This document shows positions 38,577 to 49,326 of a stretch of 64,000 bases of DNA, piece by piece (position 1 is the stretch's first letter; each line of letters starts with the position of its first letter). The position numbers and the translations under genes are program-made. The notes beneath the pieces are model-generated. The model was not told the origin of the DNA and ran no database searches. It was given only the letters and a program-made list of their open reading frames with translations. Origin of the DNA: Cytobacillus pseudoceanisediminis (GTDB taxonomy: Bacteria > Bacillota > Bacilli > Bacillales > Cytobacillaceae); the NCBI RefSeq assembly GCF_023516215.1, contig NZ_CP097349.1:1054001-1118000 (forward strand), written 5' to 3'.

Positions 38577-40295
38577 TTAGTTTACTCCTACAGAAGCATA
38601 AGCATCCATAACAGCTTTGGTCTCTGCAGAAGGCTGCCCATTTCTATCTGGATGCAAATCTCGAGCAGCTTGAATAGCTGCTTCACGCATTTCTTTAAAT
38701 CCGGAAGTTGGCGTTAAGTATAAAGTGAGAGCACGGTAGTAGATTTTTTCCGCTTTTGTCCTGCCAATTCCTGTAATATCTACTCCGTTATTTGTACCGC
38801 CTGCAGTAATTAAGTAAGCTGCTTTATTATTAATGCCGCTGTTAATATGAACCCCACCGTTATCTAATTCACCTTGGTAGCGATCTTGATAGGTATCCGG
38901 ATAACGCCCTGATGGCATATATTTTGTGCTAACACTCTTAGAAGCGGGGTCACTCATCGAACGAAGTCCTCCGTCGCCAGGAATGTTTGGAGTGGTGTTA
39001 TCCTCTCCTAGATCCCATTCAACCTCTCCTGTTGCGTACATTTCCGCGAAATTACCGAGGATGTCTGCTATTGATTCATTGATCGCTCCCGATTCATTTT
39101 CGTAAATTAAGTTTGCCGTATGCTCAATAACACCGTGTGTCATTTCATGCCCAGCTATATCCAAACCACCTGCAAATGAACCAAATTCAATTCCGTCCCC
39201 ATCTCCATATAGCATTTGTTCTCCATTCCAGCCGGCGTTATTCCACTTTTCCCCAATATGAACTGTATTAATTAATTTCATCCCTTTATCATCTAAGCTG
39301 TTACGCTTATGAACGTTTTGATAGTATTTGTTCACTTTATCAGAGTTGAAATGGGCTGAAACGGCTGCTGGGTTGTGAAAAAAGTTACTAGTATTGGTTG
39401 TTGAAACTTCCCATCCCGTGAAGCCAAAAATTGCTGAAGAAATTAAGAATAAAGTTTCATCTATACGACGAGCGTCAAAAGTCGATATTGGCACAGTATT
39501 GCTGTTGGCAACAGAAGTACCATGCAGATAACTTGTTTTAGTTTCCGAATCCTTACCTGCGTTGAAAGATTGCATATCGCCATGTACGTCCAGTCCTCTA
39601 GCGGTAACTGGGGAAAGATCCGTTGGTTCAGCACTGTGAATTTTATTGAAGCTGTCGATCACTTCTCCTGTTGCTGCATCCACAAAGTAATGGTAGTACC
39701 CGGGTGCCGGGATAGAAGTAGATGCTTTAACTAGGTAGGTTAAATAATACTTGCCTTTATAAGGATAGATCGTTAATTCAGAATCTATATCATCATAATT
39801 TTTCACTTCACCAATCTCTGATTCTACGTCATTTTTGACAATTTCTATAGCCTGCTCTTCTGAAATGGATGCCTCAGTTGGAATGGCTGAACGAGTCAAA
39901 GTTTGGGTGACCTTGCCAAATGATGCAAATACGTTATTGTTCGAATCTAATGCTACAGTTTGTCCAGAACCATATACTGGAATACCATTGTATTGCTCAA
40001 CAGTGCGTGCATGGTATGTACCTGTCGCACGATCCGTTTTCTCACTTACAATTTTAAATTGCCCTCCTTTGGTTAATGACCTCGCAGCTGGATTTTCCAC
40101 TTTTGATTGGAGGTAAGCCTTTACAACTTCTTGCTTACTCAATCCTTCAGCTTTAAAGAGAATAGTTGAATTGCTGGTTGAATCTGTTGCAAAAGCTGGT
40201 ACGGTTGGCATTATTCCCCCGAATGTCACTGAAAGAGCCAATACAGCAGGAATAACCACCTTTTTACTCATCTTATTCTGATTCTTCTTTTTCAT
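38577..40295 (-). CDS. npr: bacillolysin, secreted neutral metalloprotease (M4)
   Basis: 572 aa from the ATG at 40295, which has AAGGGGTG upstream; the longer frame adds an implausible N-terminus. Signal peptide VVIPAVLALSVTFGGIMPTV with cleavage after PAFA. FTP and PepSY propeptide domains follow (to ~residue 265). The mature thermolysin-type domain has the zinc motif HEMTHGVIEHTANL with the third ligand in ESGAINESIADILG. Calcium-binding and active-site segments typical of M4 (GGVHINSGINNKAAYLI with the transition-state His) are present. It degrades extracellular protein. The NprR-like gene next to it is the likely activator. Confidence 0.95.
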   Translation of the reverse strand: MKKKNQNKMSKKVVIPAVLALSVTFGGIMPTVPAFATDSTSNSTILFKAEGLSKQEVVKAYLQSKVENPAARSLTKGGQFKIVSEKTDRATGTYHARTVEQYNGIPVYGSGQTVALDSNNNVFASFGKVTQTLTRSAIPTEASISEEQAIEIVKNDVESEIGEVKNYDDIDSELTIYPYKGKYYLTYLVKASTSIPAPGYYHYFVDAATGEVIDSFNKIHSAEPTDLSPVTARGLDVHGDMQSFNAGKDSETKTSYLHGTSVANSNTVPISTFDARRIDETLFLISSAIFGFTGWEVSTTNTSNFFHNPAAVSAHFNSDKVNKYYQNVHKRNSLDDKGMKLINTVHIGEKWNNAGWNGEQMLYGDGDGIEFGSFAGGLDIAGHEMTHGVIEHTANLIYENESGAINESIADILGNFAEMYATGEVEWDLGEDNTTPNIPGDGGLRSMSDPASKSVSTKYMPSGRYPDTYQDRYQGELDNGGVHINSGINNKAAYLITAGGTNNGVDITGIGRTKAEKIYYRALTLYLTPTSGFKEMREAAIQAARDLHPDRNGQPSAETKAVMDAYASVGVN

Positions 40296-40540
40296 AAACA
40301 CACCCCTTATTGAATTTTTGTTGGAACAATTAGAATTATTCAGAAAAGTTTCGGCAAAATCAATATTAACCAGAGAAATTAAATTTGAGAAAATTTCAGA
40401 CGGGTTTTGCGGTGTTTTAAGTGTTTTCGGGTCTAATCGACAAATTTCAGCGTTGTTTTGTAATGGAAATTTCTCAATACAATTTTCTGACAAATAAGTA
40501 ATAATGATTTCTATAAAGTCATTTTGCTTAGGGGTGAAAA

Positions 40541-41353
40541 ATGAAAAAAGCTGCTATTCATAAAGCCATCATACTTACTTGTTTATGTTCCATGTCATTT
40601 TATTTAGGGCTGCATGTAATAGGAGAAACAGAAGCTTCCTTTTTAAGCCAAGTTTCAACAAAACCAATAACAATATCTGCAGCAATTATTTTTCCTGAAA
40701 CTATTAAATTACTAGAAGATAGGGCAGATGAAATTGCAGATCAGATGCATCACGAGTATGAACGGATTAATACTGTTCAAGCAGAAGGATCGTTACAGGT
40801 GTTACATGATAGATTTACTAAAGTTGAATCTATCGAAAAGGAGCTGTATCAGCAATTTACGGCTCTTCAACAGATTTATAATGAACTTTCCGACTATCAT
40901 AACCAAACTAATGATAATGGTCATACCTTTGATTATGTTTCTGAAGGGCTGCTCAACGTAGAAAACAGGTTAAAGGAAGTACGGGAAAAGATAGATTTTG
41001 AAAAACTAGAAATGATCCTCTCCTCTATTTCAGTGGAGATAAAGGAACGAGAAGATAAAGCTTCCCAGGGAAATACTCAAGTGAAACAACATAATGGAAG
41101 CACTGAAATTCAGATTGAACCTGAACATGAGGCAACAAAAAAGTTAAATAATAATGAGCAGGCGCCGGAACATACAGAAAAAACTCAGGAATCAAAGGAA
41201 GAAAAATCTCAGGAAACTGCACAATTCCAGAAACGTCAAGAAAACTCTAAATCTCTTATTGAAGGGTCATCTAATCAAGAGACATCACAGAGTTCAAATA
41301 ATAATGAGCAGGTGGTAGAACATGCAGAAAATAATTTTGAGATGCCTAAGTAG
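40541..41353 (+). CDS. DUF4047-type first protein of the sipW-tasA operon
   Basis: 270 aa. An N-terminal signal-like segment (KAIILTCLCSMSFYLGLHVI) is followed by GETEASFLSQVSTKPITISA, which resembles the SipW-processed start of TasA-type proteins. The middle is coiled-coil-like, and the last ~90 residues are a low-complexity tail rich in Glu, Gln, Asn and Ser with a repeated NNNEQxxEHxE phrase. It corresponds in position to tapA of B. subtilis and to the DUF4047 protein found before sipW in other bacilli; an anchoring or assembly role for TasA fibres is inference. AGGGGTG precedes the ATG. The 40296-40540 interval holds divergent promoters. Confidence 0.7.
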   Translation: MKKAAIHKAIILTCLCSMSFYLGLHVIGETEASFLSQVSTKPITISAAIIFPETIKLLEDRADEIADQMHHEYERINTVQAEGSLQVLHDRFTKVESIEKELYQQFTALQQIYNELSDYHNQTNDNGHTFDYVSEGLLNVENRLKEVREKIDFEKLEMILSSISVEIKEREDKASQGNTQVKQHNGSTEIQIEPEHEATKKLNNNEQAPEHTEKTQESKEEKSQETAQFQKRQENSKSLIEGSSNQETSQSSNNNEQVVEHAENNFEMPK

Positions 41354-41870
41354 TATTTTGGGATTCGCTTTCGTGGTCGTCGTCTGTTTCTTAGCATTTG
41401 TTGTTCTTTCTTCAAGGATATCTGGTTCAGAACCGACTTTTTTAGGATATCAAGTCAAAGCAGTCCTATCAGGTTCCATGGAGCCCACTTTTCAAACGGG
41501 TTCTATTATTTCAATCAAGTTAGGAAATGATCATTCTAATTATCAGGAAGGTGATATTATTACTTTCCGGTTAGAAGAGAAGATCGTTACCCATAGAATT
41601 GCAGATGTGAAACAAGAGGATGGACAAGCATGGTATAAAACCAAAGGCGATAATAATGACGCTCTGGATTTATGGTCTGTTCCCGCACAAGATGTGGTTG
41701 GAAAGTACACTGGCTTTACGATTCCGTATATCGGGTATGCATTGAACTTTGCAGCTTCAAAAACGGGGTCAGCTCTTTTGTTGATTATACCGGGTATATT
41801 GTTGGTAATTTCTTCATTGCGCACCATCTTGAGTGCGAAAAAAGAGCTGGAAGTAAATAATGCAAGATGA
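41322..41870 (+). CDS. sipW: signal peptidase I, SipW type
   Basis: 182 aa. An N-terminal membrane segment (GFAFVVVVCFLAFVVLSS), catalytic serine in VLSGSMEPTFQTGS, the ER-type His in IVTHRIADV, KTKGDNNDALD, and a C-terminal membrane segment. The Ser-His arrangement (no catalytic Lys) marks the SipW/ER family rather than the usual bacterial SipS. It matures TasA and probably the preceding protein. Its ATG lies 32 bases inside the end of the upstream gene, with AGGTGG in front, indicating translational coupling. Confidence 0.9.
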   Translation: MQKIILRCLSSILGFAFVVVVCFLAFVVLSSRISGSEPTFLGYQVKAVLSGSMEPTFQTGSIISIKLGNDHSNYQEGDIITFRLEEKIVTHRIADVKQEDGQAWYKTKGDNNDALDLWSVPAQDVVGKYTGFTIPYIGYALNFAASKTGSALLLIIPGILLVISSLRTILSAKKELEVNNAR

Positions 41871-41949
41871 TTTAGGTTATATCTCCCATGTATCTACACA
41901 CATACATAGGAGTTTAATAATAATTTTAATATTTTAAGGGGGATTTACA

Positions 41950-42567
41950 ATGAGTTTTACAAAGAAGGTAAGTCAAGGTGTTATGGGTGCAGCATTAGGA
42001 TTGTCATTAATCGGCGGAGGAACATTTGCCTATTTTAGTGACTCAGTCGAAACCCAGAACACATTCGCAGCAGGTACATTGGATTTAGGGCTAAATCCTA
42101 GTACAGTTGTTAACATTAGCAATATCAAGCCGGGTGATGAAATTTACCGTGAATTTACACTTGAAAACAACGGTACATTAGATATTGGAAAAGTGCTGTT
42201 AGATACAAGTTACACCGTTGATGATGCCCAATTGGATGGAAAAGCCAATCAGGATGATTTAGCAAAACACATCAAAGTTACGATCATGTATAACACAAGC
42301 AGTTCAACTAACACTGTTGTAGAAACTACATTACATGATTTACAGACTAAACAACCAGACTTAACTCAAATAGATAATCTTGCAGGTCCATATCCAGATG
42401 GCATTCCTGCAGGCGAAAAAGAAAAAATATTCGTATTATTTGAATTTGTAGACAATGGAGAAGATCAAAATCAATTCCAAGGTGATAAGTTAAAAGTAGA
42501 TTGGACATTTAATGCAGAGCAAACAGATCCTGCTTACCATGACGATACAGAGCCAGATAATAACTAA
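41950..42567 (+). CDS. tasA: TasA/CalY (camelysin) family biofilm fibre protein
   Basis: 205 aa. The signal peptide MSFTKKVSQGVMGAALGLSL precedes the SipW-type site TFAYFSD. The mature domain begins SVETQNTFAAGTLDLGLNPS and continues with IKPGDEIYREFTLENNGTLD, characteristic of TasA/camelysin. It forms extracellular fibres that hold biofilms together. Shorter than B. subtilis TasA (261 aa) and nearer to CalY (~200 aa). TAAGGGGGA precedes ATG 41950. It is the last gene of the operon, followed by a long perfect hairpin. Confidence 0.9.
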   Translation: MSFTKKVSQGVMGAALGLSLIGGGTFAYFSDSVETQNTFAAGTLDLGLNPSTVVNISNIKPGDEIYREFTLENNGTLDIGKVLLDTSYTVDDAQLDGKANQDDLAKHIKVTIMYNTSSSTNTVVETTLHDLQTKQPDLTQIDNLAGPYPDGIPAGEKEKIFVLFEFVDNGEDQNQFQGDKLKVDWTFNAEQTDPAYHDDTEPDNN

Positions 42568-42652
42568 TAGTAAAGGTGCTCTACTATTTTTAAATAGAAT
42601 CCTAGCTTCAGTTTAATTCTTGGATTTCAAGAAAGCATCGCACCAAAAAATG

Positions 42653-42691
42653 ACGCCATCCTTTCTAAAACCTAATTAGAAAGGATGGCGT
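42653..42691 (+). terminator. terminator of the tasA operon
   Basis: ACGCCATCCTTTCTAA pairs perfectly with TTAGAAAGGATGGCGT around a 7-base loop. The stem is very stable but the T-run is short. Confidence 0.75.
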
Positions 42692-42846
42692 TTGCTGATG
42701 CAGCCAAATGTAAACTTGAAGTTTCACAGCGATATAGATTAAGTTTTCTTATATTTTTTTAACGTTGTAATTTGTCAAAAGCCGAACTAATTCGTTATTT
42801 AATAATGAGCCTTATTTTGCATTCAGACTATAACCAGGAGAAAGCA

Positions 42847-43040
42847 ATGAATATAACTAGACTTGAAATTAAGATTAACTTTAAACGTAATCGCATGATC
42901 CGTTCAGGTATAAAAAAGGTTTAAATCACCCGGATACAATTAGACTTAGTCAACAGTTAGATAAACTGTTGAATGAATATCAAAAAGGTAAGTTCTATAG
43001 GAGCATCCACCACATAGCATATTTACAATGTTTAGGCTAA
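42847..43040 (+). CDS. Spo0E-like aspartyl-phosphate phosphatase (one frameshift)
   Basis: 64 aa after repair. MNITRLEIKINFKRNRMIRS joins GIKKGLNHPDTIRLSQQLDK and LLNEYQKG when the A6 run at about 42915 is read as A7. The S-Q-x-L-D signature of Spo0E phosphatases, which remove phosphate from Spo0A and delay sporulation, is present. CAGGAG lies 7-8 bases before ATG 42847. Too short for most gene finders. The same frame continues beyond its TAA with more coding-like sequence to about 43174, discussed in the findings. Confidence 0.65.
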
Positions 43041-43342
43041 GGCACTTGGATAATTATAAATGATCTAAGCCTTAGTGAGAAAAGTATTAAAAGATTTTAT
43101 GATAATCCATTTAGATCTTTACCCCAAATCATAACTGCTGCGACCGGGATAAATTTACCAGAAAACGTACTATAAACCTATTTATCGTCTTTTTTTCGTA
43201 GCAAGGAATACTTTCGTCATACAAAAAAACCCCGATTGTAAATAGGAAGGAAGGGAACTAGAATGAAAGTGTTGGAATATTCTAAACACTAAAGAGAGGG
43301 TATTTAAGCATAATAAAAATAATAAAGAGAGTGGGGAAACAT

Positions 43343-46300
43343 ATGAAAGTCAGTTCTATAATGAAAAAAACAGCAGTGATTACCTTGTCTGCTGGATTGC
43401 TAGTTTTACCTGCAACTTCAATTTTCAGCATACCAGAAGCAGGTGCAAGTGAACGAAGTGCTGAAGACATCTTATCCACTTTGAACAGTGAACAAAGAAA
43501 AGCCTTAGAACAGCTGCAACTGAACACGGACGGAGGGCTGATAGGCTTCAAAAGCGAAGATCTATCCTCACAGAAAGAAATCTCCGTTATCGTCCAGTTT
43601 AAATCAAAGCCTAGTAAAGTAGCGGTTCTGGAAGCTGCCTTAAAAGGCAAGGAATTGAAAAAGAGAAAGCCGATGCAGAGGTTGAAAAAGAACATAAAAC
43701 GTTTAAAGCTGACATCCAAAATATCTTACTGAAAGAGAATCCCAAAACAAAAAGCATCTCAAGTTCCATTTCCCATACGTTCAAAAAAGCCTATAACGGT
43801 GTAGCCATGACATTGCCAGCCGATCAAGTAGCACTCCTTTTGCAATCAGCTGTCGTCCATGCTGTATATAAAAATCACACCTTTACGGTTGATCCTATTC
43901 AAAAAGAACTGCCTAAAGATATTGAAAAAGAAGTCACCACTTCTGTTGAGAGTATCCCTTATTTAAAAATTGATGAATTACATAAGGAAGGGATTACGGG
44001 TAAGGGTGTTAAAGTAGCTGTTCTTGATACGGGGATTGATTATAACCATCCAGATTTAAAGGATGCTTATAAAGGTGGATATGATTTTGTTGATGATGAT
44101 AAGGATCCAATGGAAACATCCTATAAGGATTGGCAAAATTCGAATCAGCCTGAAATCAATCCCTTTACAGGCTCGACCTATTATACATCCCATGGGACAC
44201 ATGTCTCAGGTACGATCGCAGGTCAAAATAAAAATGACAGTGAAGTGTCTGTTGTAGGGGTAGCACCTGACGCCGACCTATATGTGTACCGTGTGCTGGG
44301 GCCTTATGGAAGCGGAACCTCTGAAGATGTTATTGCAGGTATTGAAAAAGCAGTGGAAGACGGAATGGATGTTATGAACCTTTCATTAGGTGCAGCGGTA
44401 AATGATCCAAATTATCCAACGAGTACAGCGATTAATTATGCCGTTTTAAACGGTGTAACGGCAGTTGTTTCTGCAGGGAATTCCGGACCAGGCTCTAACA
44501 CAGTCGGGTCACCAGGTACTGCTGCATTAGCTTTAACGGTTGGAGCGAGTGACGTTCCCGTTGAGCTGACTACGTTTACAGGTAGTGTATCAGAGGATTG
44601 GTCCACTGAGCTCGTAAGTATGGGAAGAAGCTTTGCGGATGAATTTTCTAAACTGGATGGTCAATCCCTTGAACTTGTCGATGTAGGTTTAGGTGCACAG
44701 GAGGATTATACAGGCAAAAATGTTGAAGGAAAAATTGCTTTCGTCCAACGCGGGAATTTTGCCTTGGCTGACAAAATCAAATTTGCCAAAGAGCATGGTG
44801 CTCAAGCTGTGATTATGTATAACAATGTTGACGGCCAGATTGGTCAAAACCTTGGTGAATCGACTGCATTTGTTCCTGCATTCTCTATCACCAAAGCAGC
44901 AGGTGAGCAATTAAAAGCGAAGATTACTCAAGGGGATACAACTCTTACATTCTCAAATTTAAAAGAAACCCAATCAGAAGGAGATAAACTGGCAGACTTT
45001 AGTTCAAGAGGACCGGTCAATGATAATTATGATATGAAGCCAGAAGTCGTTGCTCCAGGGGTGAGTGTGCTTTCTGCATACCCTTCTTATATGATTGACC
45101 CTGAGAATCAGGAAGATTATGAGTATGCCTATGCACGTCTTTCAGGAACATCAATGGCGGCACCCCATACAGCTGGAATCGCGGCTTTATTATTAGATTC
45201 GAAACCAGATCTTGACCCTGACGATATTAAAACGATTCTTATGAATACGGCGGATCCTTTAAATGGTGAGTATAGCCTGTATGAAGTGGGGGCTGGCCGA
45301 GTGGACCCTTATCAAGCCATTCACGGTGATATGAAAATGCAGGTGACCGATGAAACCCTCATTCCAGATGGTGCTGGTTTTGTAACGGTTAATAATCCAT
45401 CCGGTGATATCAGCTTTGGTAATCACTTTGGCGCAGAAGGAAGTTATGTCCGTGAAAATCGAAGCATTAGGTTCAAAAATAGCAGTGATGTGAACAAAAC
45501 GTTTACGGTTTCTGTTGAAGAAAATGCAGCGGAAGGAACGAACAGCCTAAGTAAAAATGGTGTTTCCGTTAGTACAGGCAAAAGTATAAAAGTAAAAGCA
45601 AATAAAGAAGTGAAACAGAATGTCTTCTTAACGGTACCGAAAACAGCCAAAGTGGGTCTATATGAAGGATTCATTACACTCACAAATAAAGAAAATTCAT
45701 CAGATCAGTACCGTATACCATTTAATTTTAGAATTACAAAGGAAGGGTTACACTATTTAGATTTACTGACACCTTCAATAACACCGCCATATTTAAATCA
45801 AGAAAGAACGATGATTGATAATCGTTTAGGTGCTCTGGCTAGATTTAATTTAAGCTCACCAGCGGAAACAATGGATGTCATCCTTCAAGATGGCGAAACA
45901 GGGAAAGATATAGGTTTCCTTGGAACGGTGAATTTAAAAGGCAGTCCACTAGATCGGGATCTTTCTTTAATAGGACTATTTAACGGAAGATATTACGAAT
46001 TCACTGGGAACTCCAAACAGCCGATTGCAGAAGAAGAGAGTTATGCACAGCCTGGTCACTATAAATTGTTATTTGTAACAACGGGTACATCCGGGAAAGT
46101 GACAAAAGAAACGCGTGACATCTTCATAGATATAGATGATCCGAATTTTGAAAGTTCACTCGACGGTCCATCACCATTCCTTGAATACAAACCAGGGCAG
46201 GAAACATACCCATTTGAAATTCAGATTACTGATCCACTCGTGGAAAAAATGCAGAATGCAGGAATCGAAATCGATCAATCATCGAATGCGGTCATTTATA

Positions 46301-47430
46301 AGTGGGGAGAATGGGGATTCCCTTCTAGTCCTGTCGCTATGGATAAAGATGGGAAATGGGCAGAAGAGATAGCTATGGAAGAATCTATACAAGCACTGAG
46401 ATTTACAATGAATGGACTTGATTCTGCTGGTAATTCACCAGTGCAGAAAGATTATTACTTTGTCAAGGAGGGGACACCTGTTACGTATGTAAAGAGTGAT
46501 ATCAATAAAGTAAAAACAGGTGAAACGGTTCAAGCTCAAGTAATCTTGGATAATGTAAGTGATGCTAAAGAAGTAACTTGGAACTTTAAAGATAGGTTCG
46601 GGTCAATGGAATTAATCGATGCCAAGCTTGCCAATGGAATATCCGACAAAGCTGCAATTGCAGTTAATGGTGATGAGGTGAAGGTAACCTTTAATGGGAC
46701 CAATGAGACATTTGACCACACTGCAGTTGTGGAAGTATCAGTTAATATTACGGATGAAACCTTCCTTACTGGCACTAGTATTAATCCTACTGCTACTCTA
46801 ATAAATGGTCAAAATGAAACAAGTACACTATTAAATGCTGGCCAAAAGATAGAGGTCGATCCACAATATAATTCAGCTTATGGCTATGTATTAGCGGAAG
46901 GATTCCGTAATCCTGATAACGATCTGCTTGAGAGCAGAGATTGGTCAAAGGTTGGAGGATCTGTGAAATTTATAAAATCCGATAGTACTGTAGTGGACGC
47001 TACTTCCTTAGTAGAGGATAGATTAAATTACCGGGTAGAAAAACTTCCTTTAAGCAAGGATCCATATACTTTGGAGATTAAGATTCCTGGTCACTTTGAG
47101 GTTCACAGTAAACAACATATTGGGTTTGAATACAAAGGTAAGCTCTTTGGTAAAAATCATTATGTTAATCCAATTGATATTACAGCTGGTGATGTCAATC
47201 AAGACCAAGTCATTGATGTTTTAGACGCCATTGAAATCCAAAAGGCCTGGAAAACCGATAACCGTTCGGCTGACATCAACTTTGATGGGACGGTTGATGC
47301 GAAAGATATCGCCTTTGTTCAAAAGAATTACCAGCTGCAAAACAAATTTGTTGAAAATCCACCGGCTCCAAAAGAAAAGCATGATGGGAAAACATTAGAA
47401 AGTATTTTAGAAGAGTTGGGTGTTGAGTAA
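43343..47430 (+). CDS. very large secreted subtilase with PA insert and dockerin-like end (one frameshift)
   Basis: Repaired length is ~1362 aa. Signal peptide MKKTAVITLSAGLLVLPATS; inhibitor I9 propeptide; S8 catalytic triad: Asp in VAVLDTGIDYNHPDL, His in SHGTHVSGTIAGQ, Ser in LSGTSMAAPHTAGIAALLL; a PA domain lies between His and Ser (EGKIAFVQRGNFALADKIKF). C-terminal Fn3-like modules and a calcium-binding dockerin repeat pair (DVNQDQVIDVLDAIEIQKAW, DINFDGTVDAKDIAFVQKNY) follow. The frame breaks at about 43662: A5 should be A6, joining KGKELKK to EKADAEVEKEHKTF. Vpr-like subtilase overall. ATG 43343 follows GTGGGGA. Confidence 0.9.
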
Positions 47431-47510
47431 AGCAGGAAGTATTATTGTTATCAGAATTAAAACAGGAATTAAATGAAAAATATTCGAATCGTATAGGATA
47501 CCTGATGAAT

Positions 47511-47536
47511 CCCTACTACCGTATCAGGTAGTAGGG
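47511..47536 (+). terminator. hairpin after the subtilase gene
   Basis: CCCTACTACC-gtatca-GGTAGTAGGG, a perfect 10-base stem 80 bases past the stop codon. It lacks a T-run. A short remnant (ATG 47638, 11 codons) follows and is not credible as a gene. Confidence 0.6.
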
Positions 47537-47733
47537 GTAACTTAGTTGAGAACACCTTTTTCACAAGTGAATGACCTTCCTGACATCAATAGCAATTTGA
47601 AAAAAACAAAAGAATCAGGATGTTAGGAGTAAAACTATGAAAAGAAGTACAATGAAGCTGCTTTCAAAGTAATCGGGTGTATTCTCTTCTTTTATTGAGG
47701 AGGTAGCTGAATAACGGTTGCATATATCAGTAT

Positions 47734-47770
47734 AAAATCCTTACTTAATGCAGGAAGTAAGGATTTTTTG
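47734..47770 (+). terminator. Rho-independent terminator
   Basis: AAAATCCTTACTT pairs with AAGTAAGGATTTT over an 8-base loop and ends in T6. Confidence 0.8.
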
Positions 47771-47818
47771 TTGAATGATTAAATTTAGAATATTTTGGAA
47801 TGTGAGAGGAGACAAAAA

Positions 47819-48238
47819 ATGGGTGAGAAATTATTAAGAGTTGGCACAACCTATATACCAGTAACTAATGTAGATCTTTCTTCTGATTGGTATGTAAATA
47901 AATTAGGAGCAGAGTTAAGCTACAAAGATCAAGACAAAGCAATTTTAAACATCGCTAATCAAAGCATTTTTCTTGTGAAGTCTAATGAAAATCAAAGCTC
48001 TAATTTCTTTGATATTTACGGTGATGAGCGTTTTTCATTAACATTCGAAGTAAATGGATTAAATGCCTTAGAAGCAATACATAAAGACTTTAAGCATAGT
48101 GAAATTAGAGTTGGAGAGATCGAGGATAGAGGACACACGGGAAGAAATTTTGTTTTTTATGATTTAGATGGTAATAAATTTGATGTATGGAGTGAGCTTA
48201 GTCCAATCTTCAAAGAAAAATATCTCATTTCCGAATAG
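47819..48238 (+). CDS. VOC-family protein
   Basis: 139 aa from ATG 47819 (AGAGGAG upstream; the TTG at 47795 has none). GTTYIPVTNVDLSSDWYVNK, AILNIANQSIFLVKS, RFSLTFEVNGLNALEAI, FVFYDLDGNKFDVWSE follow a glyoxalase/bleomycin-resistance module. The metal ligands are not all obvious. Unrelated at sequence level to the duplicated VOC pair in this window. Substrate unknown. Confidence 0.75.
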   Translation: MGEKLLRVGTTYIPVTNVDLSSDWYVNKLGAELSYKDQDKAILNIANQSIFLVKSNENQSSNFFDIYGDERFSLTFEVNGLNALEAIHKDFKHSEIRVGEIEDRGHTGRNFVFYDLDGNKFDVWSELSPIFKEKYLISE

Positions 48239-48733
48239 ATAATTTTATGAGGAGGCAATGTTTAATAAAGCATCTTCCGTTAATTGTTCAATAACGGGAA
48301 AGTTTGTGAGTGGAAGATCCAATGTACCTTATAGAGCAGACAATTAAAAAGGTCTGCCCTATAGGGTCTTTATTTGTCATGAAGAAGGAATAAAAGCTGG
48401 ATGAGCCGAATAATTCATAGTGATCATGGGTTTGTTGTATTCTCAAAATAAAAGAGAGTATTTCAATAAGAATATTTTTTCGTTATATGGCCGACAGACG
48501 AAAATGAAGGTTATTTTATGCGTATCAATGGCTTTTTTGAAATTGATTGAGGATTAGTGTTTCGTCACCCGGACAATACCCTGCCGTGTTGAAGAGAATT
48601 AGAGGCTGGAGATATAGGTATGTCCAATATGGAAGGGACCATTTGAATTTGGTTTTTACCTTTTTAGGACCGATTAATTTGTACTTTAGTTTAACTTTGA
48701 AAGATTACACTAAACAGTGAGGAGAATGTTTGT
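48239..48733. other. gene-free stretch with a hairpin and a weak element copy
   Basis: AATAACGGGAAAGTTTGTGAGTGG around 48287 resembles the 3' box of the dispersed element. A strong hairpin, CCTTATAGAGCAGAC..GGTCTGCCCTATAGGG, lies at 48327-48366. From about 48480 to 48650 a stop-interrupted frame (ENEGYFMRINGFFEID, GLVFRHPDNTLP) suggests a decayed gene I cannot name. Confidence 0.35.
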
Positions 48734-49230
48734 ATGCAAGTTGTAACCAAAATGTTTTTAGAACAACTCGACATGCATTGCCATGAGAATGATTGGTTTG
48801 CATCCATGAATCAGGCGCTTCATGGAGTCAGCGCAGCTGAGGCAGCATGGACAAGTTCGGGAATCAGCAATTCGATTTGGCAGATTGTCAACCACTTGAT
48901 TTTTGGAATGAAGACGTAATCCATCGAATTAAGGGCACAGAGAATCCGCATAAGGCAGAAGACAATGAAGAAACCTTTGGAAATCCGGGAGATCCAGAAG
49001 ACGAAATTGGGTGGACCCAGACAGTGCAGCGCCTTAATGAAGTTATGAATAAATTAAAAACGGTCATTGCGGACCTTGACGATGAAAAGTTAAAAACTCC
49101 GTATGCAGCTAACAGGTATTCTATTGAACGTTTACTCAGCAATATCATGATGCACGATACGTATCATATCGGCCAAATTGTTCTGTTGCGAAAGTTGCAA
49201 TCCTCTTGGGGTGGCGTTGATTGGTCCTAA
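48734..49230 (+). CDS. DinB-family protein (one frameshift)
   Basis: Repaired length is 165 aa. SAAEAAWTSSGISNSIWQIV, NHLIFWNEDVIHRIKG and IMMHDTYHIGQIVLLRKLQS carry the three His positions of the DinB/YfiT metal site (NH.., and H-D-x-x-H-x-G-Q). The frame breaks at about 48901: T5 should be T6, changing NHLIFGMKT into NHLIFWNED. The fold is a four-helix bundle, used by thiol transferases and unknown enzymes. GAGGAGAA precedes ATG 48734. Confidence 0.78.
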
Positions 49231-49326
49231 AGCACCATAATTCAGCGACTTCCGTCCAGCCGCAGAAGCAGTATTGACGGTGTGAAGCCCTTTCATTCTC
49301 TATGGTGAAGCTGGGAATTCCGAGTC

